Source: Sphingobium amiense
GTDB taxonomy: Bacteria > Pseudomonadota > Alphaproteobacteria > Sphingomonadales > Sphingomonadaceae
Length of the DNA stretch: 64,000 nucleotides
Assembly: GCF_003967075.1 (NCBI RefSeq)
Contig: NZ_AP018664.1
Span: 3,038,001 to 3,102,000 of the forward strand
Reading direction: 5' to 3'
The notes below the pieces were generated by a model. That model saw only the letters and a program-made list of their open reading frames with translations, did not search any database and had not been told where the DNA came from. How positions within the stretch are numbered: the first letter of the stretch is position 1; every line of letters begins with the position of its first letter. This document shows positions 17,468 to 25,734 of this stretch, one piece after another. The position numbers and the translations under genes were made by a program.

Positions 17468-18642
17468 TCGGCTTCCGCCGCCAGATAGACACGGTTGCGG
17501 CCATGTTCCTTGGCGAGGTAAAGCGCCCGGTCGGCGGCCTTGAGCGCGGCGCGCGGGTCTTCATAGGCCAGCACATTGGCGACCCCCGCGGAAAAGCTCA
17601 CCCGCTCCATCCGCTCGCCATTGGCGCGGTTGACGAGACTGCGCCCCGCCAGATCCTGCCGCACCCGGTCCACCGCCTCGCAGGTTTCGCCCGCCGTCTT
17701 GCCGCGGAACAGCATCACGAACTCCTCGCCGCCGTGCCGCGCAACATGGCAGCGGTCGTCGGACGCCTTGGACAGCAGGCCCGCCACGAATTTCAGCACC
17801 CGGTCGCCGGTATCGTGACCATGGGTGTCGTTGATGACCTTGAAATGGTCGATGTCGCAGAAGGCGACCGATAGCTGCTCGCCATTTTCCTGCGCCAGCG
17901 CCAGTTCCTCGCGCAGCACGCCTTCGAAGGCGCGGCGGTTGGGCAGGCCGGTCAGATGGTCGTGCTCGGCGGCGCGGCGCGCATTTTCGAGGCTCGACTT
18001 GAGCGCCTGCGTCTGTTTCTGGTTTTCGCGCAACTGGCCTTCGACCTGCCGCGTCTTTTCCACCATCGACCGGGTCAGGCCGACGAGGCGCGCGAGCACC
18101 GGCTCATTGTCGCCTTCGCCCGTTAGATCCTTGGCATGTTCCTGCAGCGCCGCGCCATAATCCTTCGCGGAATTGCGCGATTCATGCATCAGCCCGCTGA
18201 AATGGGTCAGATTTTCCTCGACCTTGTCGAGCATCGACGCGAGCGATTCGGGCGTTACTTCATCGGCCCGCTGCCCGGCGGAAAGCGCTTCGACCCACCC
18301 GTTCGTAATCTTGCCGCGCTCCATCAGCACAGCCTTGATCGCCTTTTCGACCCCCACATTGGCGCCGGTCAGATAATCCAGCGCGACGCTGAAATTGACG
18401 GGCGTCAGGTCGAGATCATGGGCGAAGAGGAAATCGCCGATGTCGTTATAGAGCTGGCGGCGGCGCACGACCTCGCGGTTGGCGGCGGTCCCGGCGCGCG
18501 CGCGCTGCGGCTCCTCGCCCTCTGCTATGTCGTCCTCGGTCTCGGTGCGGCCCGACAGGCCTTTGGCCCAGCGCGCGAGACGATCGGTCAGCCCATGATG
18601 GCCGCCAGCGGAAGGTGATATTGCCCCAGTCATGCCGGTCAT
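17464..18642 (-). CDS. GGEEF-domain diguanylate cyclase
   Basis: Encodes 392 aa. The C-terminal GGDEF domain (about 225-385) contains DHLTGLPNRRAFE, FCDIDHFKVINDTHGHDTGD and the active-site ARHGGEEFVMLF, so it should make c-di-GMP from GTP. Five residues upstream of GGEEF, where an inhibitory RxxD site would sit, the sequence is SDDRC, so product inhibition through that site appears absent. The N-terminal part is a soluble helical region with a coiled-coil-like linker (VEKTRQVEGQLRENQKQTQ) and no membrane segments. Two in-frame ATGs (18642, 18633) are possible starts. Similar short cytosolic cyclases are common in sphingomonads. Confidence 0.88.
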   Translation of the reverse strand: MTGMTGAISPSAGGHHGLTDRLARWAKGLSGRTETEDDIAEGEEPQRARAGTAANREVVRRRQLYNDIGDFLFAHDLDLTPVNFSVALDYLTGANVGVEKAIKAVLMERGKITNGWVEALSAGQRADEVTPESLASMLDKVEENLTHFSGLMHESRNSAKDYGAALQEHAKDLTGEGDNEPVLARLVGLTRSMVEKTRQVEGQLRENQKQTQALKSSLENARRAAEHDHLTGLPNRRAFEGVLREELALAQENGEQLSVAFCDIDHFKVINDTHGHDTGDRVLKFVAGLLSKASDDRCHVARHGGEEFVMLFRGKTAGETCEAVDRVRQDLAGRSLVNRANGERMERVSFSAGVANVLAYEDPRAALKAADRALYLAKEHGRNRVYLAAEAD

Positions 18643-18689
18643 AACGGCAGCGGCTCAATATCCTTAAACCGCCGCTTACCGATTTTCGT

Positions 18690-19571
18690 TCAGATGTCGG
18701 CGGCGATCAGCCAGTCGCGGAAAATGCGCACCGCCCGCGTCTGGAGCGCGCGGGGGCGGCACACGAACATGTAGCGATAGGGGCTTTCGACCCGGATCGG
18801 GAACAGCCGCACCAGCCGCGAATCGCCCGCCTGCTCGAAATGGCTGGCGTGCATCACCGCGACGCCCAGCCCCTGCGCCGCCGCCTCCAGCATGAGCTGG
18901 CCCGAATCATAATTGTCGATCGCCAGCGGCTGCAACTCGGGCAGGCCCGCCGCTTCTTTCCACGCGTCGAAGGACAGCGCCATATCGCGGTGCAGCAGGA
19001 CGGTCTGCTGCGCCAGTTCCTCCGGCGACTTCAACGCCTGCGGCCCTTCGAGCAACTGGCGCCGGCCAATCAGGTAGATTTCCTCATGGTCCAGTTCATG
19101 CGCATAGAGCGCCGGGTCCATGTCCTTGGCGACCAGCACGATCGCCGCGTCCAGCCCTTCGCCCAGCCGCGCCACCGCATGAGGCGTCGTCTCGATGTCG
19201 ATATGGAGCTGCGGATGCTGTTGCCGCAACTGGCCCAGATGGGGGAACAGGCGCTGCGTGGCGAACAGCGGCATCACCGCCAGCCGCAGCCGTAACTGGT
19301 TGCCGCCGCTCTGGATCGTTTCCAGCGCCTGACTGAGCGAATCGAGCGCGGGCGCGATGTCGTCCAGCAGCCGCTGGCCGTCGACATTGATCTCCAGCGC
19401 CTGATGCTTGCGGTCGAACAGCGGGCGGCCGATGAAGCGCTCCAGCGCCTGCACCCGGCGGCTGAGCGCGGGCGTGGACAGCGCCAGTTCCTCGGCCGCG
19501 GCTTTCACCGAGCCAAGGCGCGCGACCTGCACAAAGGCCTCCAGGGCCGTAAGGGGCGGCAATCTGCGCAT
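18690..19571 (-). CDS. LysR-family transcriptional regulator (GcvA-like)
   Basis: Encodes 293 aa. The N-terminal winged helix-turn-helix reads LTALEAFVQVARLGSVKAAAEELALSTPALSRRV in overlapping pieces, followed by the linker helix and a periplasmic-binding-like effector domain (about 90-290). A target gene is not obvious: it is followed by the cyclase gene on the same strand and faces the sRNA/CDC48 region. LysR proteins commonly control a divergent gene, which here would be the sRNA candidate or CDC48. Confidence 0.85.
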   Translation of the reverse strand: MRRLPPLTALEAFVQVARLGSVKAAAEELALSTPALSRRVQALERFIGRPLFDRKHQALEINVDGQRLLDDIAPALDSLSQALETIQSGGNQLRLRLAVMPLFATQRLFPHLGQLRQQHPQLHIDIETTPHAVARLGEGLDAAIVLVAKDMDPALYAHELDHEEIYLIGRRQLLEGPQALKSPEELAQQTVLLHRDMALSFDAWKEAAGLPELQPLAIDNYDSGQLMLEAAAQGLGVAVMHASHFEQAGDSRLVRLFPIRVESPYRYMFVCRPRALQTRAVRIFRDWLIAADI

Positions 19572-19689
19572 CGATCCGTCACGTTTCCGAAGCCCATCCG
19601 CTGCGCCGCGTCAATTCTCTTTATCGAACAGCCGCATCCGGGTCTCAAGCATCCTCCCCCTAATGAGCCGGAAATCCGTGGAAATGGCA

Positions 19690-19821
19690 AGATGCAAAAT
19701 TTGCAACCGAATGTTGCTTTTCGCAGTTGCAATATCCCGTGCCGCAGTGCACATAGAACGGGCCTTTCAGGCATCCTCTCCTAAAACTTTTCGGGCTGGC
19801 CTTCGGGTCGGCCCTTTTTTT
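19690..19821 (+). ncRNA. Candidate small RNA ending in a UUCG-loop terminator
   Basis: A very strong intrinsic terminator stands on the plus strand although no plus-strand gene precedes it; the upstream gene (LysR) is divergent. The segment before it holds AT-rich, promoter-like words (TTGCAA, TTGCTT) and a single-stranded-looking CCTCTCCT, able to pair with Shine-Dalgarno sequences, just before the terminator stem. This arrangement is that of an sRNA, or of a terminated leader of the CDC48 gene. The 5' end is a guess; no known RNA family is recognised. Confidence 0.35.
19793..19821 (+). terminator. Intrinsic terminator, 9-bp stem with TTCG tetraloop
   Basis: GGGCTGGCC pairs with GGTCGGCCC (two G-T wobbles) around a TTCG tetraloop at 19802-19805, followed by seven T residues at 19815-19821. 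This is a textbook Rho-independent terminator reading left to right, 87 bases before the CDC48 start. Confidence 0.85.
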
Positions 19822-19908
19822 GTTCCGCATCGGCATCGCCTGCGGGGACTTTCCGAATGCCACTGCGTTTCCTATGTCGTTTCGCATCAGCAAAGACGAG
19901 GATGGCAC

Positions 19909-22203
19909 GTGGCCGATCAGGAAAGCACCGGACGGAAAATTCAGGTGGCCAACGCCCGGCCGGAGGATGCGGGGCGCGGGCTGGCGCGGCTTCCCATCGC
20001 GGTCATGGCCGAGTTGCAGCTTTCCGAAGGCGACGTGATCGAGATCGCGGGCAAGCGCAATACCTCCGCGCGGGTGGTGCGCCCGTACAAGGAGGATGAA
20101 GGCCTCGACGTGCTTCGCCTCGACGGGCTTCAGCGCGCCAATGCCGGTGTCGGCTCCGGCGATTTCGTCCAGATCGAAAAGGCCGACCCCCGCCCCGCCC
20201 AGCGCGTCGTGTTCGCGCCTGCACAAAACAACCTCCGGCTTCAGGGCAATCCCGATGCGCTCAAGCGGGTTTTCTTTCAGCGTCCGCTCTCGGCGGGCGA
20301 CATCGTCGCGACCTCCGGGCAGCAGCAGGTGCCGCCCGGCGACATGCCGCCCCAGCTTCGCCAGATGCTCGCCGCGCCTGCCTACGCGCTTCAGGAAATC
20401 CGCCTCGTCGTCGTATCGACCACGCCCAAGGGCATCGTCCGCATCGACGCGGAAACCGAAGTCGAACTGCGCGCCGAATATGAAGAGCCGCGCGAATCGC
20501 GCCGCGCTGACGTCACCTATGACGATGTCGGCGGCATGGCCGAAACCATCGACCAGCTCCGCGAGATGGTCGAGCTGCCGCTGCGCTATCCCGAACTGTT
20601 CGAGCGCCTCGGCGTCGATCCGCCCAAGGGCGTGCTGCTCCACGGCCCGCCGGGCACGGGCAAGACCCGCCTCGCGCGCGCCGTCGCCAATGAATCCGAC
20701 GCCGAGTTTTTCCTCATCAACGGGCCGGAGATCATGGGGTCTGCCTATGGCGAATCGGAAAAGCAGCTTCGCGAGATTTTCGAGGCGGCGGCCAAGTCCG
20801 CGCCGTCGATCCTCTTCATCGACGAGATCGACTCGATCGCGCCCAAGCGCGGCCAGGTGACGGGCGAGACCGAAAAGCGCCTCGTCGCCCAGTTGCTGAC
20901 GCTGATGGACGGCCTCGAACCGCGCACCAACCTTGTCGTCATCGCCGCGACCAACCGGCCCGAAGCCATTGACGAGGCGCTCCGCCGCCCCGGCCGCTTC
21001 GACCGCGAGATCATCGTCGGCGTCCCCGACGAGCGCGGCCGGCGCGAGATCCTAGGCATTCACACGCGCGGCATGCCGCTGGGCGACCGGGTGGACCTCT
21101 CCGAACTCGCGCGCATGACCTATGGCTTTGTCGGCGCGGACCTCGCGGCGCTCAGCCGGGAAGCGGCGATCGAGACGGTGCGCCGCTTCATGCCCCGCCT
21201 CAACCTGGAGGAAGGGACGATCCCGCCCGACGTGCTGGAGGAACTGTCCGTCACGCGCGAGGATTTCATGGCCGCGATCAAGCGCGTCCAGCCGTCCGCC
21301 ATGCGCGAGGTGATGGTGCAGGCGCCCAATATCGGCTGGGCCGACATCGGCGGTCTCGACGACGCGCAGATGCGCCTCAAGGAAGGGGTCGAGCTGCCGC
21401 TGAAAGACCCCGACGCCTTCCGCCGCATCGGCATCCGCCCGGCCAAGGGCTTCCTGCTCTACGGCCCGCCCGGCACCGGCAAGACGCTGCTGGCGAAGGC
21501 CGTCGCGCGCGAAGCGCAGGCGAACTTCATCGCCACCAAGTCGAGCGACCTCCTGTCCAAATGGTATGGCGAGAGCGAGCAGCAGATCGCCCGCCTCTTC
21601 GCCCGTGCGCGGCAGGTGGCGCCGACCGTCATCTTCATCGACGAACTCGACAGCCTCGTGCCCGCGCGCGGCGGCGGACTTGGCGAACCGGCGGTGACGG
21701 AGCGGGTGGTGAACACCATCCTTGCCGAAATGGACGGGCTGGAGGAACTGCAATCGGTGGTGGTGATCGGCGCGACCAACCGGCCCACGCTGGTCGATCC
21801 GGCGCTGCTCCGCCCCGGCCGCTTCGACGAACTGATCTATGTCGCGGTCCCCGACAGGGCGGGCCGGGCGCGCATCCTTGGCATCCACACCGGTAAAATG
21901 CCGCTCGCCGACGATGTCGACATCGACAGCCTCGCCGAACGGACCGAGCGCTTCACCGGCGCGGACCTCGAAGACCTCGTCCGCCGCGCGGGCCTCGTCG
22001 CGCTGCGACAGTCGCTCAGCGTCGACAAGGTGACGCAGGCGCATTTCGAGGAAGCGCTGGAGGAAACGCGCGCATCGGTCACGCCCGAAATGGAACGCGA
22101 ATATGAGCAGATCCAGTCTCAGCTCAAACAGCGCGCGATGCAGGTCGACCCCATCGGCTTCGTGTCGCCCGGCATGGTCCGGTCGCGCACGCAGGGCGAC
22201 TGA
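19909..22203 (+). CDS. CDC48/VAT-type double AAA+ ATPase
   Basis: Encodes 764 aa from a GTG at 19909 preceded by GAGGATGG. The N domain (about 1-190) is CDC48-like. D1 has Walker A GPPGTGKT (about 246) and Walker B ILFIDEIDS; D2 has a second GPPGTGKT (about 519) and VIFIDELDS. Arg-finger regions RRPGRFDRE and LRPGRFDEL are both present. Pore loops read SAYGESE in D1 and KWYGESE in D2. Architecture matches archaeal VAT and eukaryotic p97, an unfoldase that extracts and unfolds proteins. No C-terminal HbYX proteasome-docking motif is seen (it ends RSRTQGD). No ORF for a proteasome or adaptor is nearby. Expression may depend on read-through of the terminator just upstream. Confidence 0.92.
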   Translation: MADQESTGRKIQVANARPEDAGRGLARLPIAVMAELQLSEGDVIEIAGKRNTSARVVRPYKEDEGLDVLRLDGLQRANAGVGSGDFVQIEKADPRPAQRVVFAPAQNNLRLQGNPDALKRVFFQRPLSAGDIVATSGQQQVPPGDMPPQLRQMLAAPAYALQEIRLVVVSTTPKGIVRIDAETEVELRAEYEEPRESRRADVTYDDVGGMAETIDQLREMVELPLRYPELFERLGVDPPKGVLLHGPPGTGKTRLARAVANESDAEFFLINGPEIMGSAYGESEKQLREIFEAAAKSAPSILFIDEIDSIAPKRGQVTGETEKRLVAQLLTLMDGLEPRTNLVVIAATNRPEAIDEALRRPGRFDREIIVGVPDERGRREILGIHTRGMPLGDRVDLSELARMTYGFVGADLAALSREAAIETVRRFMPRLNLEEGTIPPDVLEELSVTREDFMAAIKRVQPSAMREVMVQAPNIGWADIGGLDDAQMRLKEGVELPLKDPDAFRRIGIRPAKGFLLYGPPGTGKTLLAKAVAREAQANFIATKSSDLLSKWYGESEQQIARLFARARQVAPTVIFIDELDSLVPARGGGLGEPAVTERVVNTILAEMDGLEELQSVVVIGATNRPTLVDPALLRPGRFDELIYVAVPDRAGRARILGIHTGKMPLADDVDIDSLAERTERFTGADLEDLVRRAGLVALRQSLSVDKVTQAHFEEALEETRASVTPEMEREYEQIQSQLKQRAMQVDPIGFVSPGMVRSRTQGD

Positions 22204-22353
22204 GGCGGGACCGTCCGCGCGATAACCTATGTGACGGCGGCGGACGGAAACCCATCCGCCGCCGCCGCGTTCATGACAATCGGGTTGCAGCCATCTTGCC
22301 AGCGGGCGCGGGATTTGCGAATCGCAACCATCGGATCGAACAGGCGAGTGTGA

Positions 22354-22995
22354 ATGGCCTCTATTCCCTTGAAGAAGAGCAGGACGGGCGGACAGACGGG
22401 CGCGCGGGCCTTTTTCAGCCAGTGGGGCATGTTCTTCCGCCAGTTCGTCCGCCATCCCGGCATGATCGGGTCGATCATTCCCTCCTCATCCGCGCTGGTG
22501 GACCGGATGCTGGAAACGGTGGACTGGCGCGGCACGCGCCTGTTCGTCGAATATGGGCCGGGCGTGGGCACCTTCACCCGCACCATCCTCGACCGGCTGC
22601 CCGCCGACGCGACGCTGCTGGCGATCGACCTCAATCTCGATTTCGTCGCCTATCTGGAGGCGCAGATCGACGATCCCCGCCTGCGCGTCGTCCACGGTTC
22701 CGCCGCCGACGTGCGCCGCTTCATTCGGGAAGCGGGCCATTATCAGGCGGATTATGTTCTCTCGGGCATCCCTTTCTCGACGTTGCCGGGCGGCGTGGGC
22801 GCGGCAATCTGCGCGGAAACACGCGCCGCGCTGCGGCCGGGCGGGGCGTTCCTCATCTACCAATATTCGCGCTTCGTGCGCCGCCTGCTCGCACCGGTCT
22901 TCGACGATGTGACCGACGAGCGCGAATGGCGCAACATCCCGCCCTGCCACCTGATCCGCGCCACCCGGACGCAGGATCTGGCGCAAGCCGCCTGA
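22354..22995 (+). CDS. Class I SAM methyltransferase (phospholipid N-methyltransferase-like)
   Basis: Encodes 213 aa with the SAM-binding motif I VEYGPGVGTFT and acidic loop LLAIDLNLDF, then VLSGIPFSTLP where many members have a substrate motif. The overall pattern, including the N-terminal QFVRHPGMIGSIIPSS, resembles bacterial PmtA enzymes that methylate phosphatidylethanolamine, and also rRNA dimethyltransferase-fold proteins. It stands alone 150 bases after CDC48 on the same strand. The phosphatidylethanolamine assignment is tentative. Confidence 0.75.
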   Translation: MASIPLKKSRTGGQTGARAFFSQWGMFFRQFVRHPGMIGSIIPSSSALVDRMLETVDWRGTRLFVEYGPGVGTFTRTILDRLPADATLLAIDLNLDFVAYLEAQIDDPRLRVVHGSAADVRRFIREAGHYQADYVLSGIPFSTLPGGVGAAICAETRAALRPGGAFLIYQYSRFVRRLLAPVFDDVTDEREWRNIPPCHLIRATRTQDLAQAA

Positions 22996-23203
22996 CCGGC
23001 CGCAAAATCGCCCGTCTCCCCTGAATAGGGTATGCGCCCCGGTTCGGACGGGCATAGAAATCCACGCGCGGCGGATTTCCGTCCCGTCGACGGCCGGACC
23101 ATTCGCGACCCATGGTCCGGTCGTCGGCCTAAGCCGCCTCCAGCGCTTCCACCGGCCCGGACTTTCATGCTAAGGCGCGCCGACCCTTTCGGCGAGACCA
23201 TCC

Positions 23204-24469
23204 ATGAACGACCTGACACAGACGCCCGAAATGCTGATCGCCACGATGGGCGGCCGCGCCAGACAGGCCGCCGCGTCGCTGGCGCAGGCGACAGATGCGC
23301 AAAAGGCCGACGCGCTGCGCCGCGCGGCGCAGGCGTTGCGGGATCATGCGCCGGACATCCTCGCCGCCAACATGCGCGATATGGAAAACGCCGCCGCCAA
23401 CGGCCTGTCGCCCGCGATGCTCGACCGGCTCCGGCTGGACGAAGCGCGGCTGGAAGGCGCAGCGGCGGGCGTCGAACAGGTCGCCAGCCTCGACAATCCG
23501 CTGGGTCAGGTGATCGACACGCAGGTTCGCCCCAACGGGCTGGAGCTGAGCCGCGTCCGCGTGCCTCTGGGCGTCATCGGCATCATCTATGAAAGCCGCC
23601 CCAATGTGACGGCCGACGCCGCCGCCCTCTGTCTACGCGCGGGCAATGCGGTCATACTGCGCGGCGGCAGCGAGGCGAAGGAAAGCAACCGCGCCATCCA
23701 CGCCGCCATGATCGAAGGCATCACCGGCGCGGGCTTGCCCGCCGACTGCGTGCAGCTCGTCCCCACGACCGACCGGGCGGCGGTGGGCGCGCTGCTGAAG
23801 GCAGCGGCCTTCATCGACCTCATCGTGCCGCGCGGCGGCAAGAGCCTTGTCGCGCGGGTGCAGGAAGAAGCGCGCGTGCCCGTGCTCGCGCATCTTGACG
23901 GCATCAACCACAGCTATGTCGATGGCGCGGCGAACCCCGCCATGGCGCAGGCGCTCGTCGTCAACGCCAAGATGCGGCGCACGGGCGTGTGCGGCGCGAC
24001 CGAAACCGTGCTGATCGACCGCGCCTATGGGCAGGCGCCCGCGCTGGTCGGCGCGCTGGTCGAGGCGGGCTGCGAAGTGCGCGGCGACGCAGCGGTGCAG
24101 GCGATGGACGCGCGGGTGAAGCCCGCCACCGACGAGGACTGGGACACCGAATATCTCGAAGCCATCGTCTCGATCCGGCAGGTCGATGGGGTGGACGACG
24201 CCATCGCCCATGTCGCCGCCCATGCCAGCCACCACACCGACGCGATCATTACGGAAGATGCGGACGCCGCCGCCCGCTTCCTCAATGCGGTGGACAGCGC
24301 CATCGTCATGTGGAACGCCTCGACCCAGTTCGCCGATGGCGGCGAATTCGGGCTGGGGGCGGAAATCGGCATCTCGACCGGGCGTCTCCATGCGCGCGGG
24401 CCGGTGGCGCTGGAGGGGCTGACGACCTATAAGTGGATCGTGCGGGGCACGGGACAGACGCGCCCCTGA
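23204..24469 (+). CDS. proA: Glutamate-5-semialdehyde dehydrogenase
   Basis: Encodes 421 aa. This is the second step of proline synthesis, reducing gamma-glutamyl phosphate. Characteristic stretches are [21 protein letters not shown], read in parts, [10 protein letters not shown], the catalytic Cys region RTGVCGATE, and the C-terminal [19 protein letters not shown]. Full length. proB is not adjacent. It is convergent with kdsA. Confidence 0.95.
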   Translation: MNDLTQTPEMLIATMGGRARQAAASLAQATDAQKADALRRAAQALRDHAPDILAANMRDMENAAANGLSPAMLDRLRLDEARLEGAAAGVEQVASLDNPLGQVIDTQVRPNGLELSRVRVPLGVIGIIYESRPNVTADAAALCLRAGNAVILRGGSEAKESNRAIHAAMIEGITGAGLPADCVQLVPTTDRAAVGALLKAAAFIDLIVPRGGKSLVARVQEEARVPVLAHLDGINHSYVDGAANPAMAQALVVNAKMRRTGVCGATETVLIDRAYGQAPALVGALVEAGCEVRGDAAVQAMDARVKPATDEDWDTEYLEAIVSIRQVDGVDDAIAHVAAHASHHTDAIITEDADAAARFLNAVDSAIVMWNASTQFADGGEFGLGAEIGISTGRLHARGPVALEGLTTYKWIVRGTGQTRP

Positions 24470-24602
24470 CCGCCCTGTCCTATGCGGCGCGACCCTGCGA
24501 TTTTCGGCACTATGATCTGATCGGGACTTTCCGATAGGATCAGGAGTGCGTAACTTTATGTCAAAACTTGCGGGAAATATGCGAAGTTAAGGGCGCGATA
24601 TC

Positions 24603-25433
24603 CTATCGCCCCTTCACCACCCCGTCGATGGCCCGGAGCGTTTCCAGCATCGGCCCGACCCAGTCGAGCGGCAGCATGACCGGCCCGTCCGAAGGGGCAT
24701 GATCGGGATTGTCATGCGCTTCGGCAAAGATCGCCGCGACGCCCGCCGCCACCGCGCTGCGGGCGAGCAGGGGCGCAAACTCGCGCTGCCCGCCCGACGC
24801 CGAACCGAGGCCGCCGGGCTGCTGCACCGAATGGGTGGCGTCGAACACCACCGGATAGCCGGTCTGCGCCATCACCGGCAGCGCCCGCATGTCGCTCACC
24901 AGCGTATTATAGCCGAAACTCGCCCCCCGTTCGGTCAGCAGGATGCGCTCATTGCCGGTCGACGCCACCTTCTGCGCGACCGCCGCCATGTCCCAAGGGG
25001 CGAGGAACTGCCCCTTCTTGACATTGACCACCGCCCCCGTCCGCCCCGCCGCCAGCAGCAGGTCGGTCTGGCGGCAGAGAAAGGCCGGGATCTGGAGGAT
25101 GTCCACCGCCTGCGCCGCCGCCTCGACCTGCGTCGCGTCATGAATGTCGGTCAGGACCGGACAGCCCAGCGTCGCCCTGACCTCCGCCAATATCGCCAGC
25201 CCCGCGTCGATCCCGACGCCCCGCTGGCCCGACACGGACGTGCGGTTCGCCTTGTCGAAGCTGCTCTTGAAGATGAAGGGCACCCCCGCCGCGCCCGCCG
25301 CCTTGGCCAGCGCCTCCGCCATGAACAGCGCATGGTCGCGGCTCTCGATCTGGCAGGGACCGGAAATAAGGACGAAGGGCAGGTCGTTGCCGATGGCGAT
25401 CGGACCGACGCTGACATGCTTGGGACTGGTCAT
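24603..25433 (-). CDS. kdsA: 3-deoxy-8-phosphooctulonate (KDO-8-P) synthase
   Basis: Encodes 276 aa, the normal length. It condenses phosphoenolpyruvate with arabinose-5-phosphate for lipopolysaccharide core synthesis. Signature segments are LISGPCQIESRDHAL, IFKSSFDKANRTS, LTDIHDATQ, NVKKGQFLAPWDM and FDATHSVQQPGG. The Asn in NVKKGQ is typical of metal-independent enzymes (Cys appears in metal-dependent ones in a different motif), so the metal class is not asserted. It begins seven bases after the small gene upstream, suggesting co-transcription. Confidence 0.95.
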   Translation of the reverse strand: MTSPKHVSVGPIAIGNDLPFVLISGPCQIESRDHALFMAEALAKAAGAAGVPFIFKSSFDKANRTSVSGQRGVGIDAGLAILAEVRATLGCPVLTDIHDATQVEAAAQAVDILQIPAFLCRQTDLLLAAGRTGAVVNVKKGQFLAPWDMAAVAQKVASTGNERILLTERGASFGYNTLVSDMRALPVMAQTGYPVVFDATHSVQQPGGLGSASGGQREFAPLLARSAVAAGVAAIFAEAHDNPDHAPSDGPVMLPLDWVGPMLETLRAIDGVVKGR

Positions 25434-25440
25434 GGCGCGG

Positions 25441-25734
25441 TCACTTGGGCGCTTTTACGAAGCGGCGCAACAATTGTCCGCGCCACAGCCCCTTGCCCGG
25501 ATGATAGTTCCAGCAGAACCAGCCAAAGACGAGGCAGGCGAGCAGCGACGGCAGCGCCATCGGATCGCCGTTCGACCGCATGTGACGGTAAAAGGTCAGG
25601 TCGGCGTGCCAGCGGTCCCGCTCGCTCCCCCCGCCGTTGATGCCATACATATTGTCATGTTTGCGGCAGCCGACATTGCGGTTGTATTTGCGATGGTCGA
25701 TGAAATAGCAGTAGTCGCGTTCGGGCGTGGTCAT
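25441..25734 (-). CDS. Small phospholipase-A2-like protein with C-terminal membrane helix
   Basis: Encodes 97 aa from the ATG at 25734. The core reads GCRKHDNMYG followed about 15 residues later by WHADLTFYRHM. The Cys-x-x-His-Asp-x-x-Tyr arrangement is that of the phospholipase A2 catalytic and calcium site (His-Asp pair with Tyr), and the second Asp can correspond to the PLA2 Asp partner. A hydrophobic segment, LPSLLACLVFGWFCW, near the C-terminus looks like a membrane anchor. No signal peptide is evident. Its start codon shares a CATG with the divergent hydrolase gene. It is upstream of kdsA by seven bases. The function is a proposal from motif only. Confidence 0.5.
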   Translation of the reverse strand: MTTPERDYCYFIDHRKYNRNVGCRKHDNMYGINGGGSERDRWHADLTFYRHMRSNGDPMALPSLLACLVFGWFCWNYHPGKGLWRGQLLRRFVKAPK

